Assembly (NCBI GenBank): GCA_036365515.1
Contig: CM070873.1
Coordinates: forward strand, 46,481,511-46,545,510
DNA from: Torymus aiolomorphi
Taxonomy: Eukaryota > Arthropoda > Insecta > Hymenoptera > Torymidae
DNA: 64,000 bases
Direction: 5' to 3'
In this document: piece after piece, positions 35,593 to 47,727 of the stretch
How positions within the stretch are numbered: the stretch's first letter is position 1
How the letters are laid out: every line of letters begins with the position of its first letter
The notes under the pieces: generated by a model
The model's database searches: none
Told to the model about the DNA's origin: nothing
What the model saw: the letters and a program-made list of their open reading frames with translations, nothing else
Translations under genes and position numbers: made by a program

Positions 35593-36174
35593 CCTGGATC
35601 TCACCTTCTACTCGGTCGATTTTGACTGGACAGGTCTCATTTTTTTTGTTTTTTTTGCGTGATGGCGGGTCAAAATTTATATAAATTTGATATAAATAAT
35701 TAATAAATAAATAAATAAATTTAAAAATTAACAATTTTTAATATTCATAAATGAATTTAATTATAATTATGCTATTGCAAATTTATTAATTTTTTAAAAA
35801 ATTATAAATTTTGTTATTAAAAATTAATTAAAGGAATCAACAAATTACAGTTGAGGAAGCTACGGGCCAATGAATTGGCAGCGGTTTTTCACTTTTTTAC
35901 TGTTTTTAACACTTTTGTACACTTTTTTTTTTATATGTTTTGACATTTTTTTACATTTTTTTATATTTATAGATTATTATGTTTTTTTTTACATTATTTA
36001 CAATTTATAAAATGTACAAAAGTGTACGGAAATGTAAAGAAAGTATAAATAAGTGTAAAAAAAATGTAAAATATGTCTGACCTCCAGCATTAAACTAGAT
36101 TTTATTACACTTTCTTACACTTTTTACACTTTTCTACACGTGCTAAACAATTTGTTACATTGATTTTTGCTAGG
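34959..36174. mobile_element. Inverted-repeat element with CCTAGCAAAAAT ends, interrupted
   Basis: CCTAGCAAAAAT at the left and ATTTTTGCTAGG at the right bound an interior rich in TGTAAAAAA / GTGTAAAAAAGTG words and their complements on the two sides. CCAGCATTA (inverted TAATGCTGG) also pairs. The GAGGAAGC-family copy at 35396-35889 is nested in it. Confidence 0.65.
35396..35889 (+). repeat. GAGGAAGC repeat family, short nested copy with long (TG)n
   Basis: A compound (TG)n/(TGGG)n tract spans 35399-35590, then comes TCTCACCTTCTACTCGGTCG, a family-specific stretch, and the 3' signature GAGGAAGCTACGGGCCAATG, AATTGGCAGCGG. The hairpin start is absent. The long cysteine/valine or threonine/histidine frames here are microsatellite translations, not genes. 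Confidence 0.75.
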
Positions 36175-36178
36175 GTAA

Positions 36179-36276
36179 TTATGCTGTCCAGAGTAGGTGT
36201 AAGATGAATTAAAAAACACCTTTCACTAAACATCGTGTTTTTTTAATCCATATTACACCTACTCTGGACAGCATAA
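36179..36276. repeat. 98-bp foldback MITE
   Basis: TTATGCTGTCCAGAGTAGGT, continuing into GTAAGATG, pairs with ACCTACTCTGGACAGCATAA. The loop includes a second small stem (AAAAAACAC / GTGTTTTTTT). Confidence 0.85.
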
Positions 36277-36995
36277 CTATTAACGCCACGCGTACTGAAT
36301 ATCAACGAATAAGCTGTCGTTAGAAGCAAAAAACATTTAAAATTAAGAATATTTTAAATTCAAATGAAAGTTAATAATCAAATACGTTAACCCATCCCAA
36401 CTTTGCGTTAAAACACTGATTTATATAGGTATTCCTCCTTTATTTTAATCGTTGATCCCCATTCTTTATATCTGGAAGCTTAAGAGATAGGTATTCTTTT
36501 ATGATGCAAAGTTTCAAATAAATATATTGAAGAGCTTAGGAAGACACTTTAATATCACTCAGAAAGATGGTCGATTTTTTTAGTTCTTCACATAAACAGA
36601 AATTTACTTCCTCGTAGAAAAAGCATTCTCGAAAAGCATCATTGTATCGTGGTTCTGTGTCGTACATTGGTTTAATATTTCAAATTATTTGACGGTTATT
36701 TAATAATTGCTGCATATAAACAAAAGAAAATTATAATATACTTTTTCAACACTTTTAGTTTTATTATTGTGGGATGAATAAATTATTATTGGAAGATGCT
36801 AGCCCCTAGATTTATATTGGTTACATAAATCTACTTATAGAATATATTAAAAAATAATTCAAGTATAAGTATAGACTCTTCTACGCAGCTGCGTGCTGGA
36901 GTTGTTTCACGGATCAACATCGCACACAACATAGATTACCACTCTGACCGAAAATCTCATACCTTAGGGTATATCCCTTAGATAAACAAGCTTTT
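36277..36995. other. No gene recognised
   Basis: AT-rich spacer between a MITE and the full-length GAGGAAGC copy. Confidence 0.5.
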
Positions 36996-39019
36996 GCTTC
37001 CTCATAGAGGAAGCTTTGTGATAGTAAAAAAAAAAGTTTATGAGATAATGTGTTAGAAATGTTATTTAGCAAATTTGGAATCGAAATACACTATTTTTAG
37101 AAAATGTCCGTATGGATGTGTGTGTGTGTGTGTGTGTGTGTGCGTATGTATGTCCGTATACGCTGATATCTCATGATCTACTCGACCGATTTTAACGGGA
37201 GAGTTATCATTTTCTTAGATTTTGCTTCCACAATTGGGGTCAATATTCTATTTTTGTAAAATTTAATTTTTTTTTTTATAGCCATTTTTTAATTTTCAAA
37301 ATTTTTTTTTTTATTTTTTTAATATTTAGAACAAATATTGTTTATATATTATGAATTCTCTGTATGTAGGATAAAATTATCTACAATTTAAAAAAAAAAT
37401 AGTCGGTAGCTATATTTCGTCATAAGTTATTGATGAAAACGTAATTTTTTGTAAATAGGTTATATTTCGAAATTAAAAAAATATATTAACATGAATATTT
37501 TTTTGGTTATAAAGGATATTAAGTACTATAACTTACTAAATTTTTAGGTTTTTTTATTCATTATTTATTGAGAAAAAAAATAATTTATAAAAAAAAAGTG
37601 ATTTTTTTTTGTCATTCAATAACTATAGTAAAATTGGCTTAATCACTTTGAAATTCTTTGTAGGGGTAGATTTTGTATACCAATCGAGTGAGTTCTTTGG
37701 GCAAAAGGATAGATCCATAAATTTCGAAGATATTTGAGGTTAAAATTTTTTTCAATTTTTTTTTAAATCGTAATTTCTCGAGAACGGCTCTATGTATCTA
37801 AATGGGGTGGGTAGTATTCGAAAGAGAATTAAGTTACCTATATTTTCTAAAAAAAAATTAATTCTGTAGCTATCACGGTTCTTTTGTTATTAACAAAAAC
37901 GTAAAAATTGAAAAATGAAAAAAAAAAGAGTTTTATATGTTCAACTATTACAAGAGTAAAGTTGTCTTATTCGCTTCAAAATTCATTGTAGAGGTATATT
38001 ATTGATAGTTCTCGGATGAGTTCTTTTGGCAAAGTGATTGGTTCATAAATTTCAGAGATATTTGAGGTTAAAATTTTTCTAGACATTTTTAAAATCTATT
38101 TCTTGAGGATGGCTCTGTGTATCTGAATGGGATGGGTACCATTTGAAAGAGAATTAAAATATTTATATTTTCTAAAAAGAAAAATTTTTTATCGCGGTTT
38201 TTTATTATTAACAAAAATGTAAAACTTGAAAAATTGAAAAATGGAAACAAAAATCTGTCTTTATCAATTTTTTAAAATACATCCCCTCACATTATAACAG
38301 CCTTTCCACATAACGCATTCAATATAACACGTTCAATGTTCAACGTAACACGAAAATAAATTTGTTGTCCAACATCTACCAATTTCATACTCAGTGGTAG
38401 TGGTGCAGAATGGGTACATTTCTACCACTGAATATGAATTGGCCATGAAAAAATTACAAGTTAATATTTTCCATAAAATTTTTCCAATTTTTTTCGTGAA
38501 AAATTTATTTTTCGAATTTTAATTTTATATGAAAATGTATAATTTCATCTATCTCTTACGAGATGAAAATTACGTAAAAAGTTGTGCATTAATGTGGAAT
38601 GATCGTTTGACAAAATTTTCTAACTTTAAAGTAATTTTGACAATAACTTTATCGTCATTGATAGTCATAATTTACAATACATAAATATAAAAATTATCGA
38701 CATTGCTTACATGATGGTCATTTTTACAACAATTTGACAATAACTAATAGATATAATTTACAATCCATGAATACAAAAATGACAGTCATTGAGCTTTGGT
38801 GATTAGTCAGAAATGATCATGATGATTGGTCAGAAATGATCATGGTGATTGGTCAGAATCTATATAATCTATAAAAATTTGAATAAATTATGTTGGAGTT
38901 TTGTTATTTCTGTCTTTCTGAAGTATTAAATTTTAAATATTGGAATTAAAAATTAATTAAAGGAATCAGTAAATTAAGGTTGAGGAAGCTACATGCCAAT
39001 GAATTGGCAGCGGTTTTTT
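36996..39019 (+). repeat. GAGGAAGC repeat family, full-length copy (2.0 kb)
   Basis: It starts with the perfect hairpin GCTTCCTCATAGAGGAAGC, then TTTGTGATAGTA and a purine run, reaches a (TG)n tract at 37118-37142, then CGCTGATATCTCATGATCTA. Several diverged internal units follow with TCGTAATTTCTCGAGAACGG and TATCACGGTTCTTTTGTTAT. It ends GAGGAAGCTACATGCCAATG, AATTGGCAGCGG and a T-run. The first 1.1 kb are nearly identical to 53126-54250. No protein is encoded. Confidence 0.88.
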
Positions 39020-40079
39020 ACATATAGGTGCTTCTGATACTTTCCCGAAATGAAGAGAAATTCTTGTATAGATGCTTTCGTAACTCACATTCCCACACTG
39101 TACATCATTTTTAAGGATTCAAGGAAATGAATTGAAACCAAATTGAGGAAACATTAACTACTTATTGTTAGTAAAAGATGTTATACATTTTTGTTTTTAA
39201 AATAACATATCAATTTAAGAAGTATCATCCATAAATTATTTCAAAAACTTTTGAAATCCAATAGCATTTTGGTCCTGATAAAAAAAGTACCTTTGCATAT
39301 TTAGACTGTATACAGAGATAACGTAATTGCCGCTATTAAAAAATTTATGTGTGCACCGAATTATTTTCACCTGTATTAAATTACAATTCCCAAATTTTTA
39401 ACGGTTTTCGGAGGTGCCAGTTCAGTAAAATCTTACTTAGATTTATGGAACATCAGATAGAAGGAAATTTATTTCTGAAAGCTAACTCCGTGACTAACGT
39501 CAAGACAAATCTAATCGCAAAAGATATATTATCCTGCGTGCGGCCTAATATACCACTTCATCGAAATGCTTTATTTTGTTTTTTATTTATCGCTTATCAC
39601 TTATGGTGGTCAGGTACAGATATGAAATATGGTCGCCTTCAAAACCTTGTTTTGTACTTTATTGTCAGTAAACATATATTAAAGACTTGCATTTGACACA
39701 TGTTTGCTTTTATTATGAGCATTCAAAGATTTTCTGTATTTCATATAGAAAAAAAGTTTTTTATACTTTCAAACGCAAACTAAATTTATGTACATTTAAA
39801 AAAAGGCAGCGATGAAAAACATCGAGGCAACTTAAAACTTCGGGTATATATAACTCGAAACTGTCAAAAGTCGCTCGAATCGAAATGAGAAATCCGTCAC
39901 TACCTTAGCGCACGTCAATCATCGCAACGAGCGCACACATGAGCTAAATAAGCCAAATCTCGCGCCCGTTCACTCCACCGAAAAAACTGAAATTTTTCGT
40001 GTCGAATTTAAAAGAAAAACTCTTTTTACCCCTGCGGCAATCGATCATTCATGCGTGTATCACCAATGCAAGCAACCCG

Positions 40080-40117
<38 letters not shown>

Positions 40118-42158
40118 TTTTCCCTCTTACGTACAAGTTATATACGGCCCGGAGAAATCAGCAAGCCTACCTTATCCTGGTATCTGTCAAGAGAGAGAGG
40201 GAGAGAGGTGCTGACGAGTAGCTAGCTACATAGCTACAAGCGTTCCCTGCGGAGGCGCCACGCGACCCGCTTATCGGGAGGGTGTATCGCACGCGTACAC
40301 ACTGAAATAGAAAGGCAGCTCCCCTCTTCGAGTCCAAAAATATACCCGGAGGCGCGACAATCCTCTTTTTTCACCCTGTGTTTTTCCGTCTTTCTTTCAT
40401 TCGGCGAAAAGGACGCGCGCATCTATAAGCCAGGCCAGTATATATGATCGCATTGATATCAGGGATCGATGTCGACTGAATAGGTCTTCGAGGCTTGCAT
40501 GGGTATTCCGGTATTCCTGACTTGTAAGCTCTTTTGATATCCTATGATGGATGATGCTCGTCACGTTTTGGCTATTGATTCGGCGCAGGTGTCAGGGGGG
40601 CGTAGTTTTCTTACATATATTTAGTCACGGATGTGATGGATGATTTTGCCTTTGATTCGCGTTTTACGAATGGGGGCGGAACTGTTAATGGGGTGTCGGG
40701 TGACTCGAAACGACCTAATGCGAAAGGCCTTCGTATACGTGAATTCACTTGTAATGGGGAGCTGAACGATGACTGGGAATATATATATCGCGAGAAAGAG
40801 CGCGAATCAAATGATCGCATGGTTATGTGGAGGCAGTTATTATTACCTTAATTTCTTCACGTAATATACCAATTATCATAATACTATTAATCATAATATA
40901 TTTCTGTTTCTTAGATTGGTTAATCTATGTTTTAGTCCATGAGAGCAGACTTTTCCTACAACTGAGAAAAATGGGCAGAGGATCGTCAAAAACACACTTT
41001 TGCAGACTAATCTGTATAAGAACAGCGAATAAAACTTTTGTAGAAATAGATCGTTCTCGTTTAACCCAAGTCAAGAGACCTCTACAGAATTGGTCCCTAA
41101 CGAATTTCTGATATAAGAGGCAGTAGTTAAATGGGTTATTTTCTACAGAAAACTAGTATATTCGTAAAAAAATTAAAACGCATTAGACTTTGTAACAAGA
41201 ATCGAATCTGTTCAACTAGCGTGGCATTACACGATGTTTCTTTCACTTTCTCCCTTTCTCCCTCAAGAAATATCTCTTGAAGATGCAAAGCGAACATCTT
41301 AGCCCCGTGCGCCTAGCCGTAGATACCCTCAGCTTCGGTGTGTTGGCCAATGTCTGGTCGCAATATCCCCTCGCCTTTGGATCTTCGGCCGTGTTTGGCT
41401 TTCACCACTGCTGTGTCTGGGGGCCTTCGATTGTATACGTGCTCACGGCGCTCGATCGACACCTCCGTTGAACCCTGATGCTCCGTAACTGCGTCTTCGA
41501 TAGTGCATTCAAGCGCAATAGGATTTCCCTGATGGGCCGTGGCAGAGGGTATCGCGCGCTACGGAGGCGATAGGGATATTAGCTTGGCGCATGTTTTGCG
41601 CAAGTTGTTCGGCGGAAAATTAACTGCTTCGATTTCTCACTTCAAGATGTATAGTTTTGCCTGAGATTTATAATGTTAAACGGGGAATTTAAATAGACAT
41701 ATAAAGAACCTAAATCAAAGATAATAAGAGCATTACTATTTGCTACGTCGTCGTTTCATAAACTTTGAAAAAGATATGATAATAATTATGCACAGCTTCT
41801 CACTCTATAACTAAGGTAGGTAGGCGATCCAGTATCTGGACGCGGAACTATCTGGATATCTGAAGGTTCTAGTGGCATTTAAAATTTGTTTTAATCGTGA
41901 AGCCTTATTAAGTTTTAATTTAACAAAATTAAATTGTTAATTTTTTAAAATAATTTAGTAATACAGGACAAGTTTGAGACAATTTCCAATTTTAAATTCT
42001 TGTATAAAATATTTGGTCAAAGCTCGTGAGCGTTAAGAAAGCCGAATGGTCCTTTTTTCCCTCTCAGCCAACGATAAAAAGTGTTAACCTTCTTTTAAGA
42101 GAATGAAAAAATTTTCTCAAACTTATAACGTACTTTATCGTGTCAACATTTCAATAGC
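39020..42158. other. No gene recognised; partly GC-richer, possible regulatory DNA
   Basis: No exon could be supported. The part at about 39830-41660 is distinctly richer in GC and CpG than its surroundings and largely free of the repeat families, with a (CT)n tract at 40081-40111. It could be promoter or leader sequence of a gene whose coding exons lie outside the window. Open frames there have no family resemblance. Confidence 0.4.
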
Positions 42159-42230
42159 TTATCTGCATTGAACCCGGGATCTTCCATTTTTGCGAAGGGT
42201 ACTTTTCCAGTTGAGCCACAATGCCTAAGC
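42159..42230 (-). repeat. tRNA-like relic
   Basis: On the minus strand there is an A-box-like TGGCTCAACTGG and a B-box-like GGGTTCAATGC at tRNA spacing, with a CTTC/GAAG anticodon-like stem. The acceptor stem is weak. I read it as a tRNA-derived pseudogene or SINE head and cannot assign an amino acid. Confidence 0.45.
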
Positions 42231-44721
42231 GTTTATTTTGTCGTGTTGTATTCATATCGCTAGATCATATTCGATCCGCCTCGTTACATTATACATTCCG
42301 TACACACAAACACAGAGATAACAGTACAACTATACGTTGAATATTTTTAAATTATGTACATTCTAAAATGGATAACCGAATTAATTTGAAATTTATGGAA
42401 CAATTAGCACATATTACAAGCTATTCTTATGTAAAATTCCGTAATTATTTCAAAAACATTTTTTGTATTAATAATGAATTTAGTGGAATAATAAATCAAG
42501 TTTGAGTTAGTTAAGTACCAATAAATGGGCAGTAATTTTTTTATCCCAAAATTTTGTTTCATATCGTTTATTTCTAAGTATTCTTAATAGTTTTTGAGAG
42601 TTTGATGCTCTTGAGACCAAAATTTCCGAAGCCTCTTAGGAAGATGATACTATCGACGATTCGTGCGAGGTCCTTATCAAGGATCTATCAGTTTCGATCA
42701 ATCTCGACATGCTCTAGCACACTCTTTCGCTTAAGAGTCAATGATCCCCATGTGTGTATGTTAGATTTCTGATATGGAAGAGCATGTTTATAGTATTACT
42801 GTATATATTAGACTGTGGATCAGTCAAAATAAAAAGGTAATCCAGGTAGGTAGTGATGTAAAGATGGATGGTTTTGATATAAAATGTTTATAAGAGCTGC
42901 ATAATTTTGATTGCATCGGCTTAACAGAGTATTGGCTTTAAATTCTAGAAATTTAAATAACTTATATTGGGCATATTCTAGAATTGTAATTATGTCGTTA
43001 GTAAATGGTGTTAATATTTACGAAGAATAGCTGAGATTGGGGGGTACAACAGTTGTGTAAAAAAATACAATTGTATACAAGTTATTGAAATTAGTTGCTA
43101 ATAAAATCAATTAGGTAGGTACATTTGATGGAAACGACAATATAAACATGAAGTTTGAAAGATAGAGATATTTTACGTTGTTAACTCTATCCAGTTTACT
43201 AAGGGTGATATAATAATCAATGAGTGAGTATTATTAGATTTAAAAATCGATAAAAATGGTTGAGAAATATTAAAAATTTGAATTAAAATAATGAAAAATG
43301 AAATGTAGGCACCTGTATTGGCTCTGACGTCTCCTTAAAGTGACTAAATTTGCGTATTTGCGTGATTTCCCTCATATTCACATATAATAAATACGTCGCT
43401 ATACACTCCAGTGTATGAAGTATATAATGATCTTTTTGTAAAGGGCTTTCATTTCTTGAGTGGGGAATATAAAAAGTAATTTAGTGTCGAGCGCATACAG
43501 GGAATTTCACGAGTCTCGGCGTCGCTGCGAGTGTGTTGTATGGATCCTCTGGACCGCATTGCTTTTTGCAAAAATTCAACTCGCCGAAGGGGAGAGAAGT
43601 TGCGCGAAAGGATTGCCAACTGGCTTGGAATTCGAAGTCAAAAGTTCTGTTACAAATTCGTGACTAACTGTTCCATGTGCAATTGCTTGGAAATCCAGAA
43701 TAGTTTGATAGCAAGTTGCAAACACGGATTTTAACAATACTTGTCAACTAAATATTTGGGTAGCTATTAAATAATTTTGTACTAGATCAATTTACAATAA
43801 GAACTACCATTTAATGTACATGTGTTAATATTATATTTAAACGAAGTAAATTAAAACAATTTATTTTTATAAAATGGAATTCTGTAATTAAATAAAAAGT
43901 TAAGACAGCGTAAGTAAATATTCATACTTTATCCACACATAGTTTGATTAAGGAATGCAAAACGTTCGTAAAGGCAAGTATAAGTCACATGCGACATATG
44001 AGCTTGAAACTTCTGTGCAACGGTATTATATATGGTTTAGTACGTACTTTAAACTTTTCTAACTTTTTCATTTTCAGTAAAGTTATGTTTTAATTTAAGT
44101 AATGCGTTTGTTTTAAAAAGCTGTTTTACAGAATGAACTAGCTACATTTCTGGGAAAATAATATAAAAATTAGCTTAATCTTTTCATTTATGCTGGAGCC
44201 ATAAGCCATATAAAAAGATATTCTATTTATGAGATTCTGATGTAGTTAAATACATCTTTGAGGAATAATTGCATTATAGTTAGTCTAAAGAATGTATTCA
44301 TCACTGTAGGTAATAATTCAAAAATAATTTTTTTTATAATGGATATTTTTAACGACGTAGTGTAATTTTCAAAACAATGATTTTTCGCTATGTATAAGTA
44401 AATAGATAGAAGATAAACGATAAATATATTAATAGGTAAGTAGCAAGTCAAAACGTAAATAAAATTATAATTATTATATTTTTCATTAAATATTAAGGGT
44501 GTTTTCTAACTATACTAGTAGAAAAATATTAAAAATATATGTCTATGAATATTCATGTTTGAAAACATTTCTTAATACCCTTTATAGAATGTTTTAGATT
44601 GTTTAGAATCGGTTTCAGCTAATATTTATAAAAAGAATTTTTATCAAAAAAAGTTTAAATTGGAAACGGAAAGTTTGTAGGGTGTGACGAGGCGATGGCT
44701 TTAGAAAAATGCGAAAGATAC
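42231..44721. other. No gene recognised
   Basis: AT-rich sequence. A scrap at 42498-42545 (AGTACCAATAAATGGGCAGT) resembles a decayed 3' end of the GAGGAAGC family. A slightly GC-richer patch at 43490-43660 has open frames without family motifs. Confidence 0.45.
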
Positions 44722-44796
44722 GCCCCGGTAGCGGGATTTGAACCCGAGACGTCCGAAAGACAATCGAGCGGCTCTACCGCGAGGTTATACCAACGC
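44722..44796 (-). repeat. tRNA-like sequence, anticodon loop reads GTC (Asp-like)
   Basis: The minus-strand module folds with a CGTTGGT/ACCGGGG acceptor stem (one mismatch plus G-T pairs), a D-arm CCTCGCGGTAGAGC, an anticodon loop TTGTCTT and a T-arm CGGGTTCAAATCCCG. The D and anticodon stems are imperfect, so a functional tRNA is unlikely; it is probably a tRNA-derived repeat head. It faces away from a palindromic centre at 44990-45345 and a second tRNA-like module at 45622. Confidence 0.5.
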
Positions 44797-44989
44797 ATTA
44801 TCTCCTAATCGTCCTTCTATTGATGATATATAATGCTGCTGGTAATGAAGAGTTCTTTCACACGCGCTGACTAGCCCAAATCCGCAATCCGTTACAAGTG
44901 ATTTTAAACCAATTAAGATTTTTAACTAAGGAAGTGTATTTTCTGGTAACTTTGATTCTGATTAAACTCCTGGTTATATATTTTTAAAA

Positions 44990-45345
44990 GTAAAAATATG
45001 AAAACAGTAAAGACAATATTTGAAAACCTCTTTTTCATTCATTTACTCTAAAAAAGTTTGATATACAATTTTAAAAATGAAAACAGAAACTGAAAAGCGA
45101 GCTTACATTTGCTTTCTTCAGAATTATAAAAATATTAATTTATAATAGCTTAAAGTTGAGCTATGAAAATGTATCTAAATATGCACTAAATAGAAGATGC
45201 AGATCTTATCGATTTAAAAGGTTATTTTCTTTGCTCAACTTTAAACCATCATAACTTAACATTTTTAATTCTGAAGAAAGTAAATTAAAACTCGTTATCC
45301 GTACTTTTATTTTCTATTTTTAACTTTGTGAGTGTTCGAAAATTG
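44990..45345. repeat. Imperfect palindrome between two tRNA-like modules
   Basis: CTTCAGAATTATAAAAAT and ATAGCTTAAAGTTGAGC are matched in inverted order by GCTCAACTTTAAACCAT and TTTTTAATTCTGAAG. The arms are about 100 bp and diverged. Confidence 0.6.
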
Positions 45346-45621
45346 GATGCAGTGGAGGAGCAATTTAAACAATTATGTCCCCTCCTTAAACAAATTTTCC
45401 TTGAATTTAGTTACGAATCTTACAACTTGTCTAGGCTAAATGATTATCGATTCAAGGGGAAACTTTTTTCAATATATTCTTAAAATAAGATTAAAAATTT
45501 CTATAACTCTAATTTTTCTAAGCATTTGAGTCTAGTGAGTAGCTTTATTTATATTTTCATACCCACAAGTTGTGTTACGTGTGCATAGTATGCACAACGT
45601 GACGAGGAAAGACGTGCACCG

Positions 45622-45711
45622 GCATCGGTAGCTCAGTGGTCAGAGCACTCGTCGCGAAAACGAAAGGTCCGGGGTTCGATTCCCCGCCGAGTCACGCCAT
45701 GCCGTTTTTTT
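45622..45711 (+). repeat. tRNA-like sequence with T7 terminator
   Basis: It has a perfect D-stem (GCTC/GAGC), a T-arm CGGGGTTCGATTCCCCG with a perfect 5-bp stem, an acceptor pairing at five of seven positions, and a T7 run at 45705-45711. The anticodon loop CGCGAAA has G instead of the invariant U33, which argues against a working tRNA. It is the plus-strand partner of the module at 44722-44796. Confidence 0.5.
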
Positions 45712-46679
45712 ATCGAGTCCTCCTCCATTTATTTATTGTATGCGATTATTAAATCGTAACAAAGTATATACGAAAGTTTTAGCAGAATTCGTGATTAGAT
45801 TAAAAAATTACATCTTCATTACCTAATTAAACTTTTTTTGCTTAAAAATCATAAATTTATAACTACAATTATACATTTATTTAACTACAAAATAAGATAA
45901 AGAGCTCAATGCAAAACGTTTTTAAATTCATTGAGCAATTGCTCATCTCATACCATACATCAAAATAACATTTAATGATCCATTTTTACCATTATCCGAC
46001 AGATGACATGCTCATCAAATTTACTGTTTTTTTTATTGTTGTCGTCAGTGAAGAATAAGAAAAATGCGGTTTTCGTAAGATAACATTACACAAATCAGCG
46101 ATTTTAAGCCAACATTGTTGTATATTTTATAAATAGGAACCAACTATAGTAATATCTTCTATAAAAAAAAAAATTAAGAACATGCATTACGTAAATTCAA
46201 ACACTCAAACTATAAATAGTTCTTACGTTTTTTAAAGTAGATTTAAGAAAAAATTGTAAGCATGTTCTAAATTAAATATGGTACGATACCCAATTATTCA
46301 TTCATAAGCACTTTTACGTGACAATACTTCATAAAGTAAATCTGAAAAAGCTAATGAAAGTAGACGATAAGACCTTTAATTTGCTTTTCTCCTAATATCA
46401 AAAAGTTGATTTAGCTCAAAATTATAAATCATCTAAGGTATTGATTAATACATGGTTAAAGCATTTTTTCAGCCGGGAAACAAGCACGTTTTCTTGATGC
46501 CCTGGTGGAAAGTACGTGGTTTCGCCATTGTTTTCGATGGCGAAAGAAGGACATTTAACCATTGATTCTGAGTTGGTAACTAGGCAACTGTAGACTTTAT
46601 TAATAGATTGTTTTAGAGGTTTTGTCAACATATTCAAAGTCATTAACCTATATTTACAACAAGAACTATCACTTCTGAT

Positions 46680-46866
46680 CATCAAGGTACACCCGATGGA
46701 CATTGATTCTAGCAATGCATGTCCCGTTAGTGGCACTCACACATAACCTTTCGAATGTTCATATCATTTTCGAGGTATGTTAACGATTTAAATAGTATGT
46801 GTGACAGTCACTAACGGGGTATGCATTGTCAGAATCAATGCGGCCCATCGGGTATACACGTGATTT
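46680..46866. repeat. Palindromic MITE-like unit
   Basis: ATCAAGGTACACCCGATGGA, continuing through CATTGATTCTAGCAATGCAT and CCGTTAGTG, pairs with the inverted sequence ending at CCCATCGGGTATACACGTGAT. Upstream, 46500-46550 contains another hairpin (TTTCGCCAT ... ATGGCGAAA), and 46470-46500 is an inverted copy of 47240-47270. Confidence 0.75.
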
Positions 46867-47119
46867 ATATTGCTTTAATTTGTGAAATGGATAAAAGATT
46901 GTTCGTTAATAATGTCGCACTTTTTGTGAGAATTTCTTCTTGAGTGATCATTTATTTTTTCAGATACAAATAAAGTAGTTGACTTTGTTGCTGCAAATGG
47001 AGCAAAGGTACCGCATGTTTAATAATTGTACGTGTAACAATTGTAACAATTGCACGTAAAATAAAAATATTTTACATGATCTTCAGTAAAATTCACTTAT
47101 TAAAATTATGCACCTGATG

Positions 47120-47186
47120 TTTTCGATGTCCGCCCCCCCGAACAGCAGCACTCGCTGCGCTCATGCCGCAAATGTCGGGGGCGGGC
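47120..47186. repeat. GC-rich hairpin, type 2 of the CTTCG-apex mosaic
   Basis: GATGTCCGCCCCCCCGAACA pairs with TGTCGGGGGCGGGCATC around the apex CTCGCTGCGCTC. A homologous hairpin sits at 56487-56548 inside the SPF30 intron. Confidence 0.7.
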
Positions 47187-47265
47187 ATCGAACTCAATGC
47201 TCTCGAGCCTGTCGGGTGCGTTATCATTGTCAGTGGCAAACGTACTTTCCACCGGACATCAAGAA

Positions 47266-47403
47266 AAATAGTATACGGTACACGAGACGAAACTTCAAGG
47301 CCCGCCACTCCGTAATATGGCGCCCTCGGCTTCGCCTCGGGCGCCAACTTCACGCAGTGGCGGAACTTCAACTTTCATCACTTGTACCGTAATGTACTAT
47401 TTT
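47266..47403. repeat. Hairpin type 1, copy A
   Basis: AAATAGTATACGGTACACGA pairs with TTGTACCGTAATGTACTATTT, and the inner GGCGCC-CTCGGCTTCGCCTCGG-GCGCC forms the apex. The sequence CGTACTTTCCACCGGAC lies just outside on the left. Confidence 0.75.
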
Positions 47404-47588
47404 CGGCCGGGAAGTTGCATATTACAATCACGTGTTTTCACGTGACGTGACTATAACCTGCAATTTCCCGGCCGCAAAACGTGTATGTTTTGGCGAACTT
47501 TCGAGCCAGGGTATGAAGAAAAATAGTTTTCTACCCTCCGGCCGGAAAGCGCCAACTTCCTGGCCGCTTTCCGGCGCCGTCGAGGAGA

Positions 47589-47727
47589 AAAATAGTATAA
47601 ACACTTTGGCCAGTAAAAAAGAAAGCCTCAGATCACATGTTTGTTAACCTTGGCTTCGCCTCGGCCGACAATTACATGTGATCTGAGACATTTCTTATTT
47701 TATTGGCCTAGGTATGCAATATACTAA
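47589..47727. repeat. Hairpin type 1, copy B
   Basis: AAATAGTATAAACACTTTGG and CTCAGATCACATG pair with CATGTGATCTGAG and CCTAGGTATGCAATATACTA. The apex is CCTTGGCTTCGCCTCGG. Confidence 0.75.

Noticed and set aside
35396..35734. Long frames of alternating Cys/Val or Thr/His on both strands
   Set aside because: They are translations of the (TG)n/(CA)n tract and have no other coding signal.
40633..41471. Open frames in the GC-richer block
   Set aside because: No conserved motifs, no splice context, and composition alone explains the lack of stops.
45622..45694. Functional tRNA gene
   Set aside because: The anticodon loop lacks the invariant U33 and the acceptor stem has two mismatches; treated as tRNA-derived.
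46960..47010. Possible short exon (acceptor TTTTTTCAG, donor-like AAAG/GTACC)
   Set aside because: Only about 45 bp, no recognisable peptide family and no partner exons.
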